Below are positions 1-4,472 of a stretch of DNA of 5,498 bases, piece by piece. The stretch covers positions 1 through 5,498 of the forward strand of contig JAURMS010000321.1 of NCBI GenBank assembly GCA_030830595.1, written 5' to 3'. The first letter of the stretch is position 1, and each line of letters starts with the position of its first letter. This DNA is from Gammaproteobacteria bacterium (GTDB lineage Bacteria; Pseudomonadota; Gammaproteobacteria; Steroidobacterales; Steroidobacteraceae). A program made the position numbers and the translations under genes. Below the pieces are notes generated by a model. The model was not told the DNA's origin, made no database searches, and saw only the letters and a program-made list of their open reading frames with translations.

Positions 1-276
1 GACCTGCTGCTGTACTTCCAGCGGGACCTGCGCATCGAATCGCACTGGCAGGTGGACGGTACCCATTACCAGCGCACCGCCGAAGACTGGCTGTCACGCA
101 TGGACGCGGCCCGCGACGAGCTGATGCCGCTGTTCGCCCAGACCTACGGCCCCACCCAGGCGCGGCGCTGGTGGGTGTACTGGCGGGTTTTCTTCATGTC
201 GTGCGCGGAGTTATGGGGTTACGAGCACGGCCAGCAGTGGCTGGTGTCGCATTACCGCTTCTGCAAGCCCGGCTGA
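1..276 (+). CDS. Cyclopropane-fatty-acyl-phospholipid synthase-like methyltransferase, C-terminal end (5' partial)
   Basis: The reading frame is open from base 1 and gives the last 91 residues; proteins of this family are usually about 380-420 residues, so roughly three quarters is missing upstream. The family transfers a methyl or methylene group from S-adenosylmethionine to the double bond of unsaturated acyl chains in membrane phospholipids, working at the inner face of the cytoplasmic membrane. The visible part matches the family's C-terminal region: a GTHYQRT segment (residues 20-26) followed by a WL helix, then a tryptophan- and arginine-rich helix with FFMSCAELWGY (64-74), and the ending GQQWLVSHYRF (77-87). 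The SAM-binding site lies outside the window, so activity cannot be judged. The YG and ELWGY features suggest the branch found in many proteobacteria rather than the E. coli Cfa type. The call rests on remembered family patterns, and another CFA-like lipid methyltransferase is possible. Confidence 0.85.
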   Translation, partial: DLLLYFQRDLRIESHWQVDGTHYQRTAEDWLSRMDAARDELMPLFAQTYGPTQARRWWVYWRVFFMSCAELWGYEHGQQWLVSHYRFCKPG

Positions 277-314
277 GGCTTGTCTCGGGCGGCTGGTCGG
301 GTCATGCTCGGGGC
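277..314 (+). other. Short intergenic gap, no terminator or clear promoter seen
   Basis: These 38 bases separate the methyltransferase stop from the ATG of the TPR gene. I see no stem-loop followed by a T run and no convincing -35/-10 pair. The G-rich bases just before the ATG are too close to make a well-spaced Shine-Dalgarno. The TPR gene could be read through from the methyltransferase gene, but a promoter inside that gene's 3' end cannot be excluded. Confidence 0.4.
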
Positions 315-1763
315 ATGTCGAGGCTGCTGTCCGTCCTGCTGCTTTGCATCGCCAACCTGGCCGCCCACGGCGAGGTTCCGAGCGAGGCCGAGCGGCAGGC
401 TGTTTACGATGACTTCAAGCGTGCCTTTGCCGCGGGGCAGATGCCGGAGGCGCTGGCCCTGGCCGACCAGCTGGTCCGCCTCATGGAAGCCGCCAAGGTA
501 GACAACGAGCGCCTGTCCACGGCCTGGAACAACCTCGGCGTGGTGCGGTTCCGCACCGGCGATCTGGCCGGTTCCGAGGCCAGTTTTCGGCGCTCCCTGG
601 AACTGCTGGAGGCCACCGAGGGCATCGCCTCACGGCGCCTGATCTCGCCGCTGGCTGGCCTGGCGGCCGTGCAGGCGGCAGGCGATCAGCACGCGCTCGC
701 CGCCGAATCCCTGCAGCGGGCAGTGGCCATCAGCCGTCGCTCCGAGGGCCTGTTCAACCTCCGCCAGCTCGAGCTGCTGGATCCCCTGGCCCGCAGCTTC
801 GAGGCCCTGGGCGCCGATGCACAGGTAGAGCAGCAACATCGTTATGCGCTCAAGATCGTGCAGCGCGAATACGGCGTCAACGATCCCCGCACGCTGCCGG
901 CCACGCTGGAACTGGCGCGCTGGCTGGAGGGCAAGGGGCGCTATGTGTCATCCCGCGCACTGTGGGGCCAGGTCGTCAGGGTCGGCTCCGCCGAAGGCGC
1001 CGGGCTGAACGTGGCCACCATCGACGGCCTGGCCGCCATCGCCCGGACCTATCGCCTGCAGTATTCCCTGGATCCTGAATCGATTGCCGAGGCGAATGCG
1101 GAAGACCCCTTCGCCGGACGCTACGAGTCTGGCACCACCCTGCCGGCCCGCTACATCGCGGTCCGGCTCGACGATGACGGCGAGAAGGCCGCCCTCAAGG
1201 CCCTGGAACTGCTCGAGGCCAGCAGCGACCCACCCCCCGAGTTGCTGGCGCGGGTGCTGATGGAACTGGGCGACTGGTACACCACGGCTCATCGGCCCGA
1301 GTTGGCGCTGCCCTATTACCAGCGGGCCTGGCCCCTGCTGGCCGAGGCGGAGGCCCAGGGAGGTGCCGCGAACCCCCTGTCGGTCCCGCTCCCGCTGCAT
1401 TACCGGCCGCCCAATGCCGCCACCCGCAACCGTGATCGGGACGGAGTGATCACCGAAGCACGGCCCCTGAGCGTGGAGTTGACCATCGCAGCGACGGGCG
1501 AGGTCACTGCCGTCAAGGTCATGGAATCGACGATCGACGAAAGCCAGACCAACACCCTGGTCCGCACCTTAGGCAGGGCCTGGTTCAGGCCCCGCTTCGA
1601 CGCCGGCGAGCCCGTGGAGGAGCCGGCCTTTCCCTACACCGAGACCTGGTTCGTGATCGCCGACCCGGCTCAACCGCCGTCGGAGGCGTCCGGGCCTGAG
1701 TCCGTGGTGGAGCCTGCATCCGAAGCGGCTGGCGGAGCAGGATCCGAAGTAACAGGCAGCTGA
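315..1763 (+). CDS. Secreted TPR protein with C-terminal TonB-C-like domain
   Basis: This encodes 482 residues with the ATG at 315. The frame is open back to 171, but the upstream part overlaps the methyltransferase and has no family-like character. Starting at 315 places a Sec signal peptide at the front: MSR, a hydrophobic stretch (residues 4-16) and a likely cleavage after AHG (17-19). The mature protein is therefore expected in the periplasm. TPR-like helical pairs are visible at about 27-60, 67-100 (WNNLGVVRFRTGDLAGSEASF is the clearest) and 312-345 (ending ALPYYQRAWPLL). Residues 383-447 resemble a TonB C-terminal domain: a beta strand SVELTIAATGEVTAV, then a helix, then a WFRPRFDAGEPVE strand. 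It has no membrane anchor or proline-rich spacer like true TonB, so it is more likely a scaffold or adaptor than an energy transducer. Residues 453-482 are a low-complexity tail rich in E, S, P, A and G that overlaps the convergent lipoprotein gene. Substrate and partners are unknown. Confidence 0.8.
   Translation: MSRLLSVLLLCIANLAAHGEVPSEAERQAVYDDFKRAFAAGQMPEALALADQLVRLMEAAKVDNERLSTAWNNLGVVRFRTGDLAGSEASFRRSLELLEATEGIASRRLISPLAGLAAVQAAGDQHALAAESLQRAVAISRRSEGLFNLRQLELLDPLARSFEALGADAQVEQQHRYALKIVQREYGVNDPRTLPATLELARWLEGKGRYVSSRALWGQVVRVGSAEGAGLNVATIDGLAAIARTYRLQYSLDPESIAEANAEDPFAGRYESGTTLPARYIAVRLDDDGEKAALKALELLEASSDPPPELLARVLMELGDWYTTAHRPELALPYYQRAWPLLAEAEAQGGAANPLSVPLPLHYRPPNAATRNRDRDGVITEARPLSVELTIAATGEVTAVKVMESTIDESQTNTLVRTLGRAWFRPRFDAGEPVEEPAFPYTETWFVIADPAQPPSEASGPESVVEPASEAAGGAGSEVTGS
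1670..1763. other. 94-bp tail-to-tail overlap of convergent genes
   Basis: The last 30 codons plus stop of the TPR gene (plus strand) and the last 31 residues of the lipoprotein, with its stop at the far edge (minus strand), use the same DNA. Both encoded tails are low complexity: S/E/P/A/G on the plus strand, S/D/P/A/G on the minus strand. The reading frames are set so that third codon positions face each other. There is no room for an ordinary terminator between the genes, and I see no hairpin with a U tract. Confidence 0.85.
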
Positions 1764-2365
1764 GCCTCGACCGACCGCCCCAGCAGTGCCTTGACGGTGT
1801 CCTGGCTGAGCAACTCGGTGGCGACCTTGGCCGCGGCGTCGCGCATTGCGCGCTCAGTGGCCAGCTTGAGCGGCTCGGCGCCGGACATCATGCCGCTTTT
1901 CTGGCGACCGTAGCCGGTGAGCACATAGCCATCCAGGCGCTGCCCATCGGGCGAATAGACGTCGATCCGGTAGCGAACGGTGACGATGTAGCTCTCGCCG
2001 GCCACGTCACGCGGCGTCAGGAAGGCATAGTCCTCGAAACGCGGCACCAGGATGAAGCGCACGCGGGAGTCGCCCGCAGCGGGATCGTCGACCTTGAGCA
2101 CCTGCTGGAACATCGCCCCGAGAAGGCGGTCGAGCTTGGCCACGTGCGCTCCACCCAGGTCGGCCTCGTACTTGACCTGGTAGCGCTCCTCGCTGTGGAT
2201 GAAGTTCCGGAACTCTTCCGGGTAGTGCACGCCGATGGTCACCGGCTCCGGCTCCAGCAGCGGCGACGGCAAGCTGGTCACCGGCGCCACCCGCACGCCG
2301 CCGCAGCCGGCCAGCAGCGCCAGCCCGGCCACGAGACATGCGGTCCTGTTGGATCCCCTCATCAT
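1670..2365 (-). CDS. Predicted outer-membrane lipoprotein of unknown function
   Basis: This encodes 231 residues and is the last gene of the minus-strand operon. The N-terminus MMRGSNRT, a hydrophobic core and the lipobox LAGC (residues 18-21) show a lipoprotein signal peptide with Cys21 as the lipidated residue. The residues after it (GGV) carry no Asp at +2, so sorting to the outer membrane is expected. The body (about 41-200) alternates strands and helices: VTIGVHYPEEF at the start, SYIVTVRYRIDVYSPDGQ (125-142), then the helix ATERAMRDAAAKVATELL (169-186). This layout recalls small envelope lipoproteins such as LptE-like or ABC-transport auxiliary lipoproteins, but I cannot assign a family. 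Residues 201-231 are a low-complexity tail lying wholly inside the overlap with the TPR gene. The start ATG shares four bases (ATGA) with the stop of the vWA gene before it. A second ATG follows directly; the first is preferred because it is nearer to GGAGG. Confidence 0.8.
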   Translation of the reverse strand: MMRGSNRTACLVAGLALLAGCGGVRVAPVTSLPSPLLEPEPVTIGVHYPEEFRNFIHSEERYQVKYEADLGGAHVAKLDRLLGAMFQQVLKVDDPAAGDSRVRFILVPRFEDYAFLTPRDVAGESYIVTVRYRIDVYSPDGQRLDGYVLTGYGRQKSGMMSGAEPLKLATERAMRDAAAKVATELLSQDTVKALLGRSVEAQLPVTSDPAPPAASDAGSTTDSGPDASDGG

Positions 2366-3378
2366 CCGCGCCGGCCGCCTCCGAAAGAATCGTCGGTCAG
2401 GCCGACGAAGGTACCACCGTTCCTGGCACAGAGTATGCGCATGAGGGTGGCAAAACGCACGCTGGTGTACTGGGGGACGTTCGGTCCGAGCGGGAAGCCG
2501 ATGGCATGGATGCGCACCCGGGGCTGTCCAGAGCGGTCCTTGCGATTGATGCGCTCGACCGTATCGACGACGTCCTGGATCGACGGTCCGGTGAATTCAT
2601 CGCCGAACACGTAGATGCTGATGCGGTTCTCGGGCGAGTAGAAGGTACGGATGGCGGCCACGATGCCCTCGACGGGGCTCGAGTTGGAGAACGACTGCCA
2701 GCGCCGGAACACGTCGAGGATGGCCTTGCGGCGCGCAGGCGAATCGGGGATCCACTTGCCCCGGTATTCGCTGAACATGTAGCCGCCCTCGTCGTCCATG
2801 ACCTGGATGCCCTTGACCTTGGGGTAAATCTCCAGCACTTCGCGCATCTTCTGCTGGGCGCGCTGCCAGCTGAAGGTCTGCATCGAACCGGACGTGTCGA
2901 CGATGAAGATCACGTACTCGCTGTCGACCGGGATGCCGCCGATGGGCTGGTCGACGCTGCGGCGGAAATCGCTGCCGAGCAGGCGCTTCATCTCATCGGT
3001 CAACGACTGGCGGGCTGAGGACAAGGTACCCTGCAGCGTCTCGAGCGTCTCGCCCTCGGCACGAGTGGCGGCGTATTCACCCTCCACCTCGGAGAGGTCG
3101 CCGCGCAACCGAGCGACCCGGGTTTTTTCCTCGGAGAGCTGTTCGACCCGGGCCCGCAACTCCCGCTCGAGCACGTCGGACGTGCCGCGGATCTCATAGA
3201 GCTCCTCCTGCATGGCCCGGACCTGCGCATCGAGGTCCTCCTGCGACTGCTCGAGCTGCAGCGGCTCACCCACTTCATTCAGGACCAGCAGCAGGATGAT
3301 GGCCCCGAAGCCACAGCTGATCACGTCCAGGAAGGACATGCTGAAGACTTCGGTGGAACGTCGCTCGCGGCGCTTCAC
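2362..3378 (-). CDS. Membrane-anchored vWA protein with TolR-like helix and coiled coil (second of pair)
   Basis: This encodes 338 residues starting at a GTG (3376-3378) that overlaps the stop of the previous gene as GTGA. GAGG seven bases upstream supports this start, as does the basic N-terminus MKRRERR, which matches the paralog; starting at the ATG of codon 14 would remove it. One membrane helix (about 15-34) begins MSFLDVISCGFGA, then a charged heptad-like coiled coil runs from about 41 to 132. The vWA domain fills about 153-328. Its metal site DTSGS gives D161, S163 and S165; S233/S234 and D260 (in FGDEF) are plausible for the remaining ligands. The end, with ARNGGTFVGL, is typical of vWA domains. 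Positive charges before the helix predict an N-in topology with coiled coil and vWA in the periplasm. vWA domains bind protein partners through a metal, so a scaffolding or sensing role is likely; the partner is unknown. The final residues GGGRRG look disordered. Confidence 0.85.
   Translation of the reverse strand: MKRRERRSTEVFSMSFLDVISCGFGAIILLLVLNEVGEPLQLEQSQEDLDAQVRAMQEELYEIRGTSDVLERELRARVEQLSEEKTRVARLRGDLSEVEGEYAATRAEGETLETLQGTLSSARQSLTDEMKRLLGSDFRRSVDQPIGGIPVDSEYVIFIVDTSGSMQTFSWQRAQQKMREVLEIYPKVKGIQVMDDEGGYMFSEYRGKWIPDSPARRKAILDVFRRWQSFSNSSPVEGIVAAIRTFYSPENRISIYVFGDEFTGPSIQDVVDTVERINRKDRSGQPRVRIHAIGFPLGPNVPQYTSVRFATLMRILCARNGGTFVGLTDDSFGGGRRG
2378..2382 (-). promoter_or_regulatory. Shine-Dalgarno GGAGG for the lipoprotein gene
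   Basis: On the minus strand GGAGG lies inside the end of the second vWA gene, 12 bases before the first ATG of the lipoprotein and 15 before the second. The spacing is slightly long, which fits coupling through the ATGA overlap adding to initiation, and it favours the first ATG. Confidence 0.5.
3320..3342 (-). repeat. 23-bp direct repeat, copy in second vWA gene
   Basis: This segment is identical to 4420-4442, exactly 1100 bp away; the wider alignment 3311-3342 against 4411-4442 matches at 30 of 32 bases. It codes for the shared SMSFLDV at the start of the membrane helix. It marks the duplication that made the two vWA genes and is a conserved coding segment, not a mobile or regulatory repeat. 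Confidence 0.85.
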
Positions 3379-4469
3379 GGCCAGTCCTCGGGGGGGCTGA
3401 GGAAGGCGCCGCCAGAGGCCTGCGCCAGCCGCCAGAACCAGGTCGGGGCCTGCGGATCCCCCTCCATGGGCAGCAATACCACGTTAATCGGTGGCGGCCG
3501 GGCTCCGAGCGACCGCACGGCACGCTGCATGAATTCTTCACGATCCCCCGAATCCACCAGCTTCTTGAAGGTAGGCGGCTTGTCGTCCTGGGTGGGCAGG
3601 CCATCGGTCACCAGGATCACGTTGTCGGGGGCCGGCTCCAACTGGCGGATGATCGCGAAGGCGTTGATGAGGCTGCTGCCACCCTCGGGCGGGGTTTCGC
3701 GCAGGGCCTTCAGGGCACGCCCCATGGCCTCGGCGTCCTTCGCCTCCGCCCAGCGGCCGTTGCTGCCAGGCACCAGCGACCACGGCCGGGTGTTGAAGGC
3801 ATAGAGCTGGAACTTCGCCTCCGGTGGCAGCTGCGCCGACACCCAGTCGACCGTGCCGATGGCCTGCTGCCACTTGGCCGAGCGCAGCTTGCGATCGTTT
3901 GACATGTTGCGCATGCGCAGGATGTTCACCACGGTCTCATCGAGCATGCTGGCCGAAGCGTCTACCAGCACCAGCACCCGCTGGCCACCCACCTTCAGCC
4001 CGGTCAGGTACTGGCGGTCTCCGTCGCCGGAGACGCTGCGGACCCGCGTGCCGGTCTGGGTTTCCTCGGCCGATTCGCGCAGGCGGCGGGTGTCTTCCTC
4101 CAGCGACTTCAGGTCGGCCTTCAGGCGCTCCAGGCTCTCGCGCCGGGCCAGGGTATCGAACTCGAATTTCGAGAGCTCCTCGCGGGTCTCGGTCAGCCGC
4201 TGCAGCACCTCGCGAGCCAGCCCCTCGGCACGTACCCTTTCCTGGTCGGTGCTGGCCAGTGCATTCCGCAGTTCAGCAAGCTGCTTGTAACCCTCCAGGA
4301 CCTGCCGCTCGAGGCGCGTGGCCTCCGCATTCAGGTCCTCGGTTTCCTTGATGCGGGCGAGGCCGGACTGCGCGCTGATGATGGTGTACAGCAGCACCAC
4401 CGCGCCCAGCCCGCAGCTCATCACGTCCAGGAAGGACATGCTCCAGGCCTCTGCACGGCGGCGCGCCAT
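3375..4469 (-). CDS. Membrane-anchored vWA protein with TolR-like helix and coiled coil (first of pair)
   Basis: This encodes 364 residues with an ATG start three bases after the stop of the FHA gene and a strong GGAG six bases upstream. The order is: basic N-terminus MARRRAEAW, one membrane helix (about 12-33) beginning MSFLDVMSCGLGA, a long coiled coil (about 38-135) rich in E, R and L, a short linker, and a vWA domain (about 163-358). The metal site is DASAS (D170, S172, S174), with S265 in GGSSL taking the usual Thr place and D289 in VTDG, so all three metal-binding loops look intact. The predicted topology is N-in with a periplasmic vWA head. It shares architecture and helix motif with the next gene, but the coiled coils and vWA domains have diverged strongly, pointing to an old duplication with two distinct partner jobs. 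The helix resembles that of ExbD/TolR proteins. A role as a subunit of an ion-driven envelope complex is inference; no characterised homolog is recognised. Confidence 0.85.
   Translation of the reverse strand: MARRRAEAWSMSFLDVMSCGLGAVVLLYTIISAQSGLARIKETEDLNAEATRLERQVLEGYKQLAELRNALASTDQERVRAEGLAREVLQRLTETREELSKFEFDTLARRESLERLKADLKSLEEDTRRLRESAEETQTGTRVRSVSGDGDRQYLTGLKVGGQRVLVLVDASASMLDETVVNILRMRNMSNDRKLRSAKWQQAIGTVDWVSAQLPPEAKFQLYAFNTRPWSLVPGSNGRWAEAKDAEAMGRALKALRETPPEGGSSLINAFAIIRQLEPAPDNVILVTDGLPTQDDKPPTFKKLVDSGDREEFMQRAVRSLGARPPPINVVLLPMEGDPQAPTWFWRLAQASGGAFLSPPEDWP
3386..3389 (-). promoter_or_regulatory. Shine-Dalgarno GAGG supporting the GTG start
   Basis: On the minus strand GAGG sits within the last codons of the first vWA gene, seven bases before the GTG at 3376-3378. 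This good spacing decides in favour of the GTG over the ATG at codon 14, in front of which I see only weak purine content. Confidence 0.6.
4420..4442 (-). repeat. 23-bp direct repeat, copy in first vWA gene
   Basis: This is the partner of 3320-3342. In this gene it codes for SMSFLDV at residues 10-16. The flanks differ by one base on each side before similarity resumes on the side coding for SCG. Confidence 0.85.
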
Positions 4470-4472
4470 GGC

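Noticed and set aside
171..314. Upstream extension of the TPR reading frame
   Set aside because: It overlaps the conserved methyltransferase C-terminus and would bury the clear signal peptide at residue 49, so the ATG at 315 is preferred.
342..347. LLLC in the TPR signal peptide as a lipobox
   Set aside because: The residues before Cys11 (LLL) do not fit the lipobox, which needs a small residue at -1, and the hydrophobic core continues past the Cys.
948..1400. 150-codon open frame on the minus strand
   Set aside because: It lies wholly opposite the TPR gene, is rich in G, Q and R as expected of an antisense shadow in GC-rich DNA, and shows no domain.
1740..1800. Bidirectional terminator between the convergent genes
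   Set aside because: I found no stem-loop flanked by A and T runs; the region is coding on one or both strands.
2338..3018. 226-codon open frame on the plus strand
   Set aside because: It is antisense to the second vWA gene; its composition (D, A, H, V, L) is that of a mirror frame, and the vWA gene has clear motifs.
3824..4351. Open frames of 175 and 145 codons on the plus strand
   Set aside because: They are antisense to the coiled-coil part of the first vWA gene and are dominated by R, S, P and A with no recognisable motif.
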